DNA of 64,000 nucleotides from Blastobasis lacticolella (GCA_905147135.1 LR990043.1:11009057-11073056); one strand, 5' to 3'; positions 45,446 through 58,982 are shown, numbered from the stretch's first letter. The notes: generated from the letters alone by a model not told the origin. Numbers and translations are program-made.

Positions 45446-46369
45446 CAGTGGCGTTACTGTCATACAAGCCCAAAAGCCGGGCTTGCCTTATAAAAATAAT
45501 TATCGATAAAAAATCAAAGATAATGCGAGCGCGAACTATTTAAAGTTCGCGCTCCTAATGCTTTTCAAACTGCCGCGCCGCAAAGCAGCGCCATCGTGCG
45601 CCTAGGTTACGAAACACGATCCGAACGCACACGCAAGTTGAGGAAATTGAGACTCGGTCAATCATCTCGCTCGCATGCACTGGCTTGTAAGCGGGCTTTG
45701 ATTCCGGCCGGTATGTCTCTTTCTTACATATGAAAACTGTCCTATAATGAGATATAACTATACGTTTGTTTATATAGTAAATTGTACGAGACTTTAAGCC
45801 CTGCATGCGTATAAAGTTGTACACGGATCTTTGAAAATGGCAACTTCGCGCATGCGCAGTAGGTACGTTTGTTGAATGCTGTAATACGTACCAACTTCAC
45901 TATTGTTTTGTTTGAGCCGTTTGGGCGGATAAGTAATTAGTTTTTTGTTGTGTTTGTGTTGTGTTTTGTAGTAAAAGTGATTTAATTAGATTGCTCAACA
46001 ATAGACGAAGTAAAGTCCCTTGTGATGGTTTAAAATGTGCACAAGTTTTGATTTGCATGGAAAAGGTAAAGTTTTTAATCATTTCTCAGAAAATAACAAA
46101 TTATTTCCTTATATGTATGTATTCCTATTAAACCTATTTCTCAGATTAGTAAATCACTTATAAGACAATTTCATAGATCGGTGTACCAAACTCATTGAAT
46201 TGTTGGTTGTCTCTCTCACAAGTTATGTTGCTGGTATAAAACTGAAGAGTGATAAATGAGGATTGATCAGTAATGTGGCAAGGGGATGGATTTATTTTGA
46301 ATAACCGTAAAAACTACACAAACTTCATCTCTCGGCTTGCCTTACTCTGAACCCCTAGGCACGCCACTG
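45446..46369. mobile_element. L: hAT-like non-autonomous element, 924 bp
   Basis: Ends CAGTGGCGTTAC / CACGCCACTG with the 8-bp duplication CTAGGGAC (45438-45445, 46370-46377). It is absent from the matching point of E1 near 31350. No transposase. Confidence 0.87.
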
Positions 46370-46377
46370 CTAGGGAC

Positions 46378-48900
46378 CTACGTAGCGTAGGGAACCACTT
46401 ATGAGACTAGTTTTGTTGAAACAGATTACAGACAGGTTTTACTAAATACCTACATGTTTTCATGAACAGATAAAAGCGTTGTCTTTTCTGCCTATTTCCC
46501 GTCGGAAAAGAACCTCCTAACGTTACGATTAGGTACTAGCTAGGTAGCATATCTTAAAGTCTAGCTAGAACCTAGACCTTTAAAGCATGTAGGTATGTAC
46601 CTTAATAAAGTTATTTTATGAAAACAAACAGCGTCAGGTGCCATACTTTCTTGCTTTCTTGTGGCTCGGATGACTGATAGGTATTAACTATCAAGTAAGC
46701 TTGCACTCGTATCGTAGCGTAGCTAGGTAGGTACACTCCATACACACAGATACACAACACTACGCAGGCTCTGGTTGCTATGCAATACGTAAATAGGTAG
46801 GTACCATGGTGTTTGGCCTACTGCTAGCTTGCATTCATACACAGAATAGTGATTATCACAATACTTAAACGTTGAACGCTGAACACAGACAAGACTACGT
46901 TAATACTGGTACCTGAAGCTATAAATCATTCGTTCACATCGTTAACACTCTTATCACAGTTATCTTCACAATAGGTACTTAGGTATCCTACAACTACAAC
47001 GCAACAATCATTTCGGTCACGCGAAAAGCTAAAAACTGAATGAACGAATACGAGGCGAAAGTAGGCAAATTTCGTCAATGGAAGTCGCGCCGTGGGTCAA
47101 ACCACAAAATAAAGAACGGCCCGCCAAAGTATTCTATTTTTAGATTTTGTAGTTTTCAGTTTCTATTTTGATGTCAAAAGCGCCGCCACAGCTCCGGCGC
47201 CGGCCTTGACCTTGACGGCACGTGCAAAAGGATTCGTACTTAGGGATCCGTGTTTTAGGGGTCTTACTTATTTCGCCTTTTATGTTCTCTCGTTTTATGT
47301 TCTCCTGGTAGTTGCACCATAATGTTAATTTTTTTTTATTTGATAAAGTGAGTCCAACTGTGGGCTTAATAATAATCCTTATGATGACGGTGATGGCCTA
47401 CATTTGCTTATCACGATTTTATCGGGTAGTTTGGTACAATGACAGTAACCTAGACAGTAATTTCTAAAATTGTGTTTGGATCCGTGCTCCACCTAGGTGA
47501 CCTAGGTTCTCCAATTGGGTGAAGCATGGGATATTTACAGGTAAAGCTCCATCAACTAAGAATCATTAAGTTAATTTTAGTTGATAAGAAATGTTCGTGA
47601 AAACGATAGGTACGATTACCTACGCGACACTGAAACATGACTGACAGACATGACATGAGAAAGCAAACTCGTAAAAAGACAAAGATGTTACATTAATTAG
47701 AGTTTGCTACATTAATATGCTACAGTAATTAGAATAAGACTACTTTGCTATTAGTTAGGTGGTGGTGCACTTTCGTAAAAACTATGAATGAACCTTTTGA
47801 ATTAAAATCATAATTGATTACAATATTTTTTTGTACAGAACCCTCGAAGACAAAAAATACAAAACGGATAATTTAGACCTCCTTAATATTGCGCCTAGTA
47901 CGTGGGGTGTCCATAAAATAAGCCAGTGCAAATACAGGCATGACGCATTTCATCTTAGTCCTCACAGTGACAACGCATCTGCTGTTCTGCATGTTTGTTG
48001 CCTGCAACCTAAATGCTTAAATCCTAGTACGTAAATAGTGTTGCTAGGTATTTTTTCAACTATTCAAATTTAATATTCACCTTCTTGAATTCAAACATGA
48101 GTAGAATTTAATAATTACTATTAGATAGGTACTAAAATGACATCTTTCCTTATTTCGGAGCTGGCGGAAAAGTTCAACGAGAAATGCATAAACTTGTGCC
48201 AAGACTCACCACATGCATTCAACAGGATGTAGACTGAGTGAAAAAATAGACAAAAAAGTATAACAACAATATCGTGTAGTTTTGCTGCACTTTCCAAAAA
48301 TATTAAAATCTAGTGAATGTACTTTATGGACACCCTGTGATATCAGTATCCCGTACATAGTCCACCTGCTTCAGTCATGACTGCCTAGTACAATAGAAGA
48401 TATGGCGCAGACGCGAAATCAAGCTGTAACTTTTTTGCCTATTAATGTTTATTGTGTTTTCGCAATTAGTTTGAAGACTATGTACCTAGGTGCAACATTG
48501 TGTTGAAGGCAAAAAAAAACAAATAAATTAAAGTAGAAACAAACATCGAAATGTCTTGTTTTTGTGCCGGACTGCTCACGAGCTGCTTGTAATAATAATT
48601 TTATTAAACAGCCACTTGAGGTATTGATCATAGTGATCTTTAGATTGAATTTTAAAACTCATATGAAACGGTAGGTAGAAAAGACTTAAAGGGACAAAAC
48701 CTATATCCTATCTGTAACTGGTAAAATTGTATTATTCAGTTGATTGACCTGATTATGAACTTGAGTGATCTATTACAACTGATTTCTAGAGATGCGGTCT
48801 TTCGTTTTCAAAATGTGATTATCGACATTGAAAAAGAAAAAGTTCGATAGTAATTTTCTCGGTAACTATTCCACGCACGAAAAAAATAATTGTACCTATC
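46378..48900. other. E2 body, non-coding
   Basis: Aligns with the right-hand half of E1 (31400-35290, minus K and J). No recognisable gene. Confidence 0.6.
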
Positions 48901-48965
48901 GTTTTAATACGTTTAGCACTCCATCCAGTTCACGGCTTTATACATGTATTATGAAACACCCTGTA

Positions 48966-51900
48966 TATTAATGTATTTAGGATAATAAATATATTAGGAG
49001 CTATTTTGTTATATAAGGCATTATTTTTATGTTACGATGTTGACGAAGATCATGCCAAGATGTTTTAACTGTATTCTTCTTCGACGATATTATATAAGAA
49101 TATTCCAATTAACATTTTTTGTGATAATTGATTGTTGAATCCGTTACATCTTGAACTTTCTCAATTAATTCCGCCATGTCTTCTTCTTCATAAATTAATT
49201 TCATAAAAAAAATTTTATATCGCATGCATGCAATGGTAGTCGTTTCAGTTTATGCCTTTTAGTCTTTTGATCACAATATATATGTCGAAGTAGGGACTCT
49301 ATTTAAATTTAAATAAGAAACAAGCAGAACCACCGACCTTATTGGCCACCGGTTCTCCTACAAGTTTAAGGCACTAATTCAAACTGAAACACTCGAAAAA
49401 GCTAGCTAACATAAACGGGAACACTAAATTGGATTTATGTTAAATAAAAGCAAGGATTAATCAACAAGAACAAAGTATTTTTATTACAGAATTACAGAGG
49501 CAATGCTTACGTGTTATTCAGCCGAAGGTTCGCAGTCAAGTCCCTGTCAAATCTACAGACTCCAATCGTTTTCCCCGCAATGTTTCAAGCTGTCACTTAG
49601 TGTTCAAACATGATTATAGGTGGCGCTATAAACGATTGGAATACGTAAAATGACCTTCAATTATAATTAATTTACGTAGCAAACATTATTAAAAAATGCA
49701 TAAGCCATTTTGGAAGCAACATTTAAGACAATTCTTCTAATAGAATTAAAATAGCAACTTACTTTATTGCTATCGATTTGTCGATCAAAATAGACACTTT
49801 TTAGAATAGAAATTAATCGTAAATCAAAGTTATAACAGAAATAGTTCCAGATAAATAGAAGAATGAATTTTAAAATCACTAAATATTGATAATAGTTCCA
49901 TTTATTGATTTCGATTGATAATATAATGATAATAGCGATATCGCACGGCGACACGGCCATTCTGATGAGCGGTGCGTGCTCTGCATCGCGACAAATCCTT
50001 TCCTGAAAAGGAAAAACATATTTTGAGGCTAGGCACTTCCACAGTGAACCTAAGACCTATAGTTGCAAATCATTTCAGATAATCAAAAACATTTGAGGTT
50101 AGGCACTTCTACAGTGAACCTAAGACCTATAGTTGAAATTGTGAAATTGTATTATTACATGAGACGTAATGTTATTAAGACATTCACCAGTCTAAAATAG
50201 ATTAATATGTCAAGTAATTCATTAGGTTTTGATGGTCATCCTCACGAAAGTAGCAAATAGTAAGTACTTAGATATACACAGTACCTAAGTGTAGGAAGTA
50301 TCTGTAGGTAAGTATTTGTTTAACTACGGGCAGGATAGGGCAGGGTTAGGCCGACGCTGCACTAAGCAGGGGTCCTATTAGGGTAGGTAATAAGGATAGG
50401 ACAGTAAGATAGGACGATGCTGTGCTCTGGGCGGTCCTGAACGCCGTGGTACACAGGGGAATATTTTTCTTTTAGGATAGGATTCATTTTCTCTATATAA
50501 GAGACACCGCTCATTCCACATGACAACAGTGAATATTGATAATAAGTTTTACTGTTCCATTCCACATGCCAACAGTACAGATAGTGCTCTGGGCGGTCTC
50601 GAACGCCGTGGTACACAGGGGAATATTTTTCCTCTCCTTTCCTTTTTCCTCTCTTATTTGTTGAATACGAGTCCCGCTACAATAAAACAGAGAGCAATTC
50701 ATGTTGTTGTCAAATGGCTCATGCCTACAAGGAAGAGAAAGGAATGTGATCGCCCCTCATTGTGATCACATCGTGTAAGAGATCAACAAAACAAAGTATA
50801 AGGTTTGTAATTGTGGTAACTATGGTATTCAGGTCCGGTGTCAAATGCTATTTTATTATATTGTCCCGTATCATCAGTTTAATTGGTCCCATTTTTATAA
50901 ATCCTGCCGTACAGGTACAGAGCCTACCATCATAAATTATGCTCCTTTTGAATGTGCTCCAAAACCATTCAATATACCCAGTCATGGTACCTATATTGAT
51001 TTGATTATTTCAGTAAATATCCAAGAGAATTTTATACATTTAATTTAATTTCATAATAGCAGAATGATGTAATAAGTTGAAAATTAAGATGTAATAACCT
51101 GCCTATTGATTGTTGGGATTGGCCCTGTCAGAGCCGAAAAGTATAATTATGTTTCTAAGAGGCTATGCCAGGGGATTTCGGTTGGATTCCCATCGTTGCC
51201 ATGTTGGAACGGTTTGAGGAGACTGATTTGAAATTTTATTGCACGGGTTGTTATTTGTGTTTTTATTCAATTCTTTATTTGGCATATGTGTGGTGTATGT
51301 ATGCAGATACTATAATGTAATACTGATTTACATAGTTAGTCATGATTACATTTAACTTCATGTTTCAAGTTTTCTTGTAATTAAGTAACCTATAGAATAA
51401 ATAAGCAATTCTAATTCTTAGATTGCCATGGAGCTTATTTCTATTCCAAACGAAACTCTCTGGGAGTGTCAATACCATGGCACCCATAGCTATTTGTGCA
51501 GAGCTTAATACAAACAATTGATATTGCAGCAGCAAGTAAATTATTTACAAACAATTATGATGAAAAAGTTTCAAATTGAATTTAATTGCAGGTGCATACC
51601 TATTGTACCTTTATTATACCTATACATTTGGGATGTACTTGCCTACTTACACTCTTTATGTTCTTTATGTTGCTGGTATTATCATAAATCCATAATAATG
51701 TTGTGACCGCTGTGTCAGTTAAATTGTGACCCTGCTGCTGCGCGGATTCTCCTTGCCCAAGTGGTTCATAGTAGTCATTGTTGGAAATAGAATGTTGTTT
51801 TGTATCACCACACCATGTTAAGCTTTATTGGAGGCATAGAAACATTGAATTGGATGGTGGAGCATAATGGTAAAGTGTGAAATCATTACTTAATGCTTTT

Positions 51901-53588
51901 GTGTATCTCTATCAATATTTTGTCAAGAGCCTTAAGATATTAAGGTTTTTGAGATGGAGCAGGTGGACGATGATGATTTGGGTGTTTAGTGATTTTACAC
52001 TAAAGGTGACGTCAAGGCTCACTATTTCAAGTTTTAAATAGATCTACTTAGGTTTAGATAATTATTTGTGTAGTGTATTCTTAATGGAATTTCATGCTAA
52101 TAAGAAAATATTTATTGAGCAAGTACTTAGTCATACACAATTGATCAAGCTGTAGGTAAAGTAGGTGGCAGCCTGTGCTATACCACCAGCTAGCGGAAAT
52201 AATGTTCACTATGCTAAACAGTAGGTTTGAAGAGAACATTGGATTTACAAGCTAATAGCATTCTATAGCATTATTGCATACTAATGTATGTGTATTGTGT
52301 ATTGCATTGTGTTATGTATTTGATAAAACATAGGATAGCAGGTAACTAATTTGGAGGATGAATTGGGCACTCAACAGTTTCATAGGAGAGGTTCTGGAGC
52401 CAGTTTGTGACACATGATAATATATTATTGATGATGACGAAGATACTGATGATGATTTATTAGAAACCGGTCGCAATGTGTATTTATTTAATTATTTATT
52501 GTGTGTGTGGATCTATTTTGATGATAGTGAAACTTGTGAAAAATAATTATGTTTTAATCGATCATGCTAAGGCTGTAGTAGATACTCACTTTGTGTGACT
52601 TAATTTCATAATAGGTAATAAATATTACCCAATCTTATAAATGAAATGCCATAAAAGATAGTCTTAATTTTACATGCTTAGGGGAACTACGCGACAGGAC
52701 GAAATTGATGATACAAAGTGAGAACAAGGTGACTGTCTAGGAAGGTTATATCAATCAATATGTGTGTTATGGTTTGTTTTCTTAAAGTTAACTGATGGCT
52801 CACCTACCAGACGGGTAAGTTTTGTTAGGTAAGTGCCTAGTGGTCGTATTGGGGCTTCGGTGGTGTTTCGGCGAGTTGTTTTAAGCCTCATGAGAAAGTC
52901 TTAATTGATAGTAGTATGGCAGAGTTTGGTTGAAGATACTGATTTGATATCATATTATCTTTGGTCAAAGCGTGTGGTAAATCACATGCCCTTGATAATT
53001 ATAAATGAGTGGGAGCACGTACTTGTTGAAAGTCAGTTTAGACTTAGTTACATTTGCGGCATAGGCTTTCCTCTTGGTCGGTCATTTGATGCAGAGTGTC
53101 GTAACTCCTACCTTTATCAACTAACTGCTTCCATTGGCTGCGTTCCGTCGCTTGGTACAGTGTGGCGCTGACTGGAGTTTCCAACTATTCGGATATCTGC
53201 ACGACATAGTTGTCGACTCTTTTAGTGTATCTCAATGGATAGTTAATGTTATGCTATTATAATGATACAAAGAAATCAATTGTCGCGTGATAAAAGTAGG
53301 CTGGGAAGCCTTGACCTGTATTTTGTTCGTAACTCATAGACCCAGAAGATATAGGTACCAACCAATCAAGACAACACTGAGCGAGCGCGGTTGAGCCTCA
53401 GCAATGCATCATATGTAGTTACAGACATTCACTACTCGGTTTAGCAAGAAATGTCCATAATTACCTATTATTATTACTTATCTTACTCTAGGAGCTTGAC
53501 ATGTCTTTTTGAGTACTTCTCAGATTTTGGTTTAGGTCACAACAAACATGTTAGAATTTAGGTGCAAAGCTTTCCATCAACTAACAAC
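48966..53588. other. Intergenic DNA with local duplications only
   Basis: No supported gene; all frames are short. A ~70-bp unit is doubled at about 50022-50145 (aggcacttc(t/c)acagtgaacctaag). A ~48-bp unit recurs at 50421-50468 and 50584-50631 (gtgctctgggcggtc ... cacaggggaatattttt). The rest is AT-rich and may be old repeats. Confidence 0.5.
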
Positions 53589-54113
53589 GTATCAGTTATG
53601 TATTTGGAAATAATAGGCGGACGGCAGGTCAATCAACTGGTTTTTATTGTAACTCGAGGGTAGTATACAAATCACGTTTATATAAACACCCAACACCTCC
53701 TTATCTAAATACAACAAGTATTTACTTATGTTACTAAATTATAAATTTATAAGTATAAGAGTGAATTTAACTCGAACTAACATAAAAATAAAAAGCAATC
53801 AGCTTGTAGCTTTAAGTATCTTGATCCTACTATAATAGACATTGTAGGTATACATAAGTGATAATTATTGACGGATGTTGCGACGGGGACGCAGGGTGAT
53901 GGTTGATTTAGGAATCGGTGACGATAACGCACACTCGAAAGATTCATCATTGATAGCATCAGGCGCGGCCGATGACGGTGAGTCATCGCCACCGGCGGCG
54001 CTCGCAGCCACCGCATCGCGCGGCGAGCCCGTCGCAGCAGGATCCTCGCATTGACTTGATTCTGTCGAAATGTGAGACATGGAAAATCTTTTATTTTTAG
54101 GCGCTATTAATAT

Positions 54114-57100
54114 TTAATCAATGTGTCTCCTAATCGTGCCCTGCGAGTTTTCAACTGCATACGAGGACGGGCCTACTCTTCCTTTAATTTCTCCCTCAAC
54201 CCACTTATCTTTATTTTTAGAATAATCGCGCGCATAAACAGTATCACCTGTGGTAACCGTACGCGCGGTGCTGCCGGCGCGCGCCACCTGTCGCTGTTGA
54301 GCATCCCGCACGCGTTCGTCTACGCGGGTAGCGCGGGATTCACAGGATTCCCGGGATTCTCGTGATTCCCGGGATTCACGGGACTCCCGGAATTCACGGG
54401 ACTCCCGGGATTCCTGATATTCGCGGGATTGGGTGGCGTCTCGTTCCTCGCTTGCGCCGGTGCCGCCGGATGGCGCGCGCTGCAGAAGGTCGAGCCGTCC
54501 GCGCAGCCGCCGCCCCAGGAGTGCCACGGCCGGTTCCACGTCGGTAGTGGCGTGCTCACAATTCCTTTATTGGAATAACATTGTATTTATCGCTCGCGCT
54601 ATGTCTACGTCCTCGTAGTGTGCCTTTTTAATACAGTTTTTTACAGTTTTTACCGCATTTTCAGCCGCCCCGTTTCCTTTAGGCCTATAAGGGCTTGTTA
54701 GATTATGAATTATTCCGTTTCGATTAAAATATTGTTTTATCTCCAATGAAGAAAAAGGGGGTCCGTTGTCCGACACTATCTGGAAAGGCAAGCCGAAACG
54801 AGAGAATAGTTCCCTGAATTTTGCGATTACGAATTTTGCAGCCGTACTGTTCATGTTAAACACCTCTATCCATTTACAGTGTGCGTTAACAATAATGAGG
54901 TAGTGTTGGCCGGCGTACTCTCCGAAGTCGGCATGCAGGCGCTGCCAGGGCCGCGACGGGAACTGCCACGGCGTAAGCGGCGCGTGCGGCGGCGCGGCGC
55001 GCTGCTGCCGGCACGTGCCGCAGCTCCTGCCCATCTCTTCGATTTCGGCATATAACCCTGGCCAATATACGTATAAATTACACTTAAATTAAATACGTAT
55101 ACGTTTTCCACGTATACATTTTCCTTCCTATTAAAATAGGCTTTCTCTTGTTCTACTTCCGTTCTATCCGGGCAACCGAATACTATATAGCTGTATTTAA
55201 TACGTAATACTGGATCGGTAGCGGTAGCTTCGGTTATATCTGTATGATTAAAAGGGAAATCGTTCTCTAAATAAAATGTATAACAACACGCTTGTTGTTC
55301 GCGCGACCTGGCCGCGGGTACGGTGTTGTCGCAGGCGTCCCGCGGCAGCGGCAGCCGCGACAGGCAGTCGGCGGGCGCGTTTGCGGCCGACCGTACCCAC
55401 TCCACGGCCGACTGGCCAGCCGACTGGCGGCGGTTTGCGGAATGCCGACCTTCTCACCGAATATGTACGATAAAGGTTTATGGTCGGTCCTAATGATGAA
55501 TTTCCTTCCATATAGATATTGGTGAGTTTTGGTGACTCCGTGAAATATCGCCAATGACTTTTCCGCGGCGTTGAGGGTGCGCGAAACACAACAGACTGGC
55601 TTCTCCGTACCATCGGGGTACCTATGCGCCAAGACCGCCCTTACTCCGTATGCACTGCTGTCAACGCTCAGCACTATAGGCAGAATGGGGTCGTAATGCG
55701 CCAATATTTTATCGCTGCTCAATATTGTTTTTATCGAACAAAAAGCATTCTCGCATTCCGAATCCCAAGTCCACGTTATTTTTTTTTTTGACAACTGGTA
55801 TAGTGGGTGTAAAACTGTGCTCATACGTTCAATGAACTTAGCATAATAATTCACCAGGCCCAAAAAAGCCTTCAACTGATGTACATCTGTGGGGCGGGGG
55901 GCATCACTTATGGCTTTAATCTTCTTTTTATCTGGGTGCAAGCCGTTCTTATCAATTACATGTCCTAGAAAACACACACTCGACTGTAAGAATTCACATT
56001 TTTCTAATTTAATACGTAGGCCTGCACCTTGTAAGCATTTAAAGACTTCGCGCAAGTTTTTAATGTGTCCTGTGACTGTCTCCCCACCTACACAAATGTC
56101 ATCTAAAAACACAACAGTTCTTGGTATACCTCTGACAATTTCTTCCATTATTCGTTGGAATTTTTCCGGAACACAACTTTAACCGTAAGGGGTGCGGACG
56201 TATTCGAACGTTCCTACGTGAGTACTGATCGTAGTACACGGTCGTGAATCGACAGTTAATAATACTTGTTCGTAGGCATGTGCTAGATCAATTTTAGAAA
56301 AAACTTTACTCCCGCTTAGGGTAGCATACAAGTCTTCGATTCGTGGCAACGGATAAGGCTCACGCTTCAATTTCGGGTTAATTGTGACTTTGTAGTCACC
56401 GCAAATTCTAATACTTCCGCACTTCTTAATTACGGGCACAATCAGTGTCCCGTACTCTGCATTATTTACTTTCACAATAGTGCCCTCGCGAACTAAACGC
56501 TGAAGCTCTTCCTCTACAGGTCGTTTTAATGCTAATGGTAAATTACGTGCCTTATAAAATATAGGTTCACTGTCTGCCAATTTCAATGAAATTTCTTGTG
56601 TACAAGTACCTAATCCGGGAGAAAAAGCATCGGCAAATTCTTTTTCCAATCTACTTAAAATGTTTGATTTCGGATCACTAGTTTGTGTGATATTGTTGAT
56701 GTTAATGCTGATTTTATTTAACTGTAAACCACGTAACCACGCGCGCCCGAGCAGAGGCGGGCCGCCGCCCGGGATGATGAACAGCGGCAGCGCTTGCGCC
56801 CCGGCCCCGGCCGCGCCCGCCCCGGGCCCGGCCGCGCGCGCCGACACGCTAATGAATCCCAGTGGCTCTATCATCCCACCAGTATACGATCTCAATCTCA
56901 GCTTACTTTTCGTTACTTTTATATGTTTAAAATATTTTTGATAGATATATTCATTAATTGCTGATATTTTACTACCGGTTTCTACTTCAAATGGCAAAGA
57001 TATACCCTCAATCATAATCGGAATTACATACGGTTTATCGTCCACTCCGTCCATACACATGTTGAAAAAGTCGCTGTCGTCATATTGTTCCGAATCCGAA

Positions 57101-57462
57101 TCCAAATAATGTTGATTCCTCTTCGATTGGAAATTACGATAGTCCGACTTCCTGCACATCACTTTCAAATGTCCTTTGACACCGCAGTTATCGCAAGTGA
57201 ACTGCTTATATCTACACTTATCTGCGGCGTGCGGCTTCCCGCACCGATAGCAGCGGTGTGCCGCGCGCCGTTCGCCGCCGCCTGCGCCGCGCGGTCCGCG
57301 GCCCGCCGCCGCCGCCGCCTCCAGCCGGTGCACGGCCCGGGCGTTGCTGCCGCCGCCGCCGCCGCTCGCGCCCGGCCCCGCGCCGCCCGAGCCGCTCACC
57401 TCCGCGTGCCGCTCAGCTGCCTCGAGTGCCAGCGCCAACTCCACCGCCCGCTTATACTTCAA
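54114..57462 (-). pseudogene. pol: Gag C-terminus and Pol of element H, broken
   Basis: In order: two zinc knuckles (CYRCGKPHAADKC, CDNCGVKGHLKVMC), a degenerate protease, and RT. A stop at 56179-56181 lies just after YVRTPYG, and RT continues in frame with FLDD near 56110. The RNase H end is truncated, with a frame change near 55400 (DHKPLSYIFGEK, then ADCLSRLP in another frame). The integrase H-H half is missing (frame change near 55060). The integrase core has LHADFGEY, VSDNGPPF and AAENAVKT. A C-terminal SH3-like part contains a reiterated Arg-Glu-Ser tract (about 54330-54430). Not functional. Confidence 0.88.
54340..54425 (-). repeat. Tandem RES-coding minisatellite in element H
   Basis: Repeats of a 9-bp-based unit (cgggattca / cgggactcc) give about ten Arg-Glu-Ser triplets in frame between the integrase core and its C-terminal domain. 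Confidence 0.8.
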
Positions 57463-57469
57463 GTCCGTT

Positions 57470-57916
57470 TCATTTCATTTCATGCATTTCCTCACTGACC
57501 AGCCCCGACACGAATTGGTCTCTCAGGTTCTCCTCTAATTTATCGGCAAAGTTGCAAGTACTGGCCAGATGCTTTAAATGTTGTAAATACTCGCTGAGTT
57601 CCTCTCCGGGCTTCTGTCGTCGGAGTCGGAATATGTGTCGCTCGGCAATCTCTGAACGCTTGGGTTCTAAATGGTTGGATACGATGGTGACCAATTCGTC
57701 GAAAGTTTTGCTCTCGGGTTTGTCCGGTGCACAGAGATCACACATTAAGTCGTAAGTCGATTCGCCTACCACTGTAATTAGTGTAGCAACATGGAGGTTG
57801 CTTTTTATTTCGTTTAAGGTTATAAATGGTTTCACTCTATTTACGTACACAGACCACTTCCGAGAGGCCAAATCAAAACATTCGATTTTCCCGAACGGCA
57901 TTGTAAATGTCTTCAA
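57470..57916 (-). pseudogene. gag: Gag N-terminus of element H
   Basis: 148 codons; starts MKTFTMPFGKIECFD and includes SRKWSVYVNRVKPFITLN and RRQKPGEELSEYLQHLKHLA, typical of Mag/Gypsy Gag. It ends at an ATGAAATGAAATGA run (57470-57484), where slippage has shifted the frame away from the following Gag part. Confidence 0.85.
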
Positions 57917-58076
57917 CTTTTAAAACCGAACTATGCGAATAACTCGTCAAAACCGAATAAATCGTCGCCAGTTATGTATTTTGAAATAATAGGCGGACGG
58001 CAGGTCAATCAACTGGTTTTTATTGTAACTCGAGGGTAGTATACAAATCACGTTTATATAAATACCCAACAGTATC

Positions 58077-58496
58077 CATTTGGATAAGCGCTTTCTAGTT
58101 AGAATCCTCTCTCGAGAGAAAGGATACTAGGCTTTGGAAAGGAAGTCCACACTAACAGTATTTTGTATGGTAGGTTAGGATGTGATAGATCATCCTCGTT
58201 TTTCAAGATAGTCAGGAAAAGTTATCGTAAGTCACTTACTTACGAGTAAATATTTGTTGTTAATGTTGATGAGATAGGTACGTTACCTACTTAACGTAGC
58301 CTTGAGAGTTGTACCTACATAGGTACTTTGTTATGCTATAAATATTTTAGATGATATGATTACAGCAGATGTGTATGGGTTTCTTGCTACCACACACTTC
58401 TTGGATGCTTTGATTATAAATGATAAGGCTTATATCCGAAGACTTGGTTTATTGCTTAATGAGGAGTACCACGCGGCTAGGCGTCCGTGTAAGTAC
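58077..58496. other. Intergenic, nothing recognised
   Basis: AT-rich sequence between element H and the LTR palindrome. No gene or repeat that I can support. Confidence 0.4.
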
Positions 58497-58811
58497 TGTA
58501 GCGTGTGTGCTCATGCAGGCCTTAGGTAAGGACGGGTTCTAGGACAGGTAGGTGTCGGGGGCCGTATGTTTGGACGGGCTCTAAGTTAGGTAGGCATTCG
58601 GCTTGCGTCCTACTTGCTCCGACCTACCTACACGCCTATATCCTACTTGCTCTAACCTACTTAACCGACTAGAGCCCCGGTTACCCTACAGGAGCAGCAG
58701 GCCAACCCGAATGCCTACCTAACTTAGAGCCCGTCCAAACATACGGCCTCCGACACCTACCTGTCCTAGAACCCGTCCTTACCTAAGGCCTGCATGAGCA
58801 CACACGCTACA
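58497..58811. mobile_element. Palindromic element built from element B LTR sequence
   Basis: 315 bp, TGTAGCG...CGCTACA, flanked by GTAC (58493-58496, 58812-58815). The left arm (to 58601) is the first ~105 bp of the B LTR. The right part is the first ~210 bp of the same LTR in reverse, with a ~6-bp gap. No internal or 3' LTR sequence is present. Confidence 0.88.
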
Positions 58812-58982
58812 GTACTGATACAAAAATTGCGCTATGTTAATTATAATAAAATGTTGTTATGTTGTGTTATTGCTGCGTGCGCAGAATACATGCTGTACTT
58901 TGTACATGCTCCCGAGGGAGAAAAAAACCAAAAATAATAAAGTATAGTAAAGTTACAAATAATATGAACTTAAGAATTTCAT

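Larger units (their letters stand above)
43952..48963. mobile_element. E2: 5-kb TA-flanked element, sister of E1
   Basis: Same 24-bp inverted repeat as E1 (30-31 bp when counted with the adjoining AAGCCG), flanked by TA at 43950-43951 and 48964-48965. It contains an inverted SINE pair and a hAT-like insertion. The remaining ~4 kb has no gene. It provides empty sites for elements K and J. Confidence 0.85.
53594..58071 (-). mobile_element. Element H: Mag-like Ty3/Gypsy retrotransposon
   Basis: 4,478 bp with short 102-bp LTRs (53594-53695, 57970-58071) and the 5-bp duplication GTATC (53589-53593, 58072-58076). Each LTR (minus strand) starts TGTTGGGT, contains TTTATATAAAC and AATAAA, and ends ACATAACT. 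The primer site TGGCGACGATTTATTCGG follows the 5' LTR. Short LTRs and two zinc knuckles fit the Mag lineage. The coding region is broken in several places. Confidence 0.9.

Noticed and set aside
57085..57755. Proline/arginine-rich plus-strand frames
   Set aside because: They are antisense shadows of the GC-rich Gag of element H.
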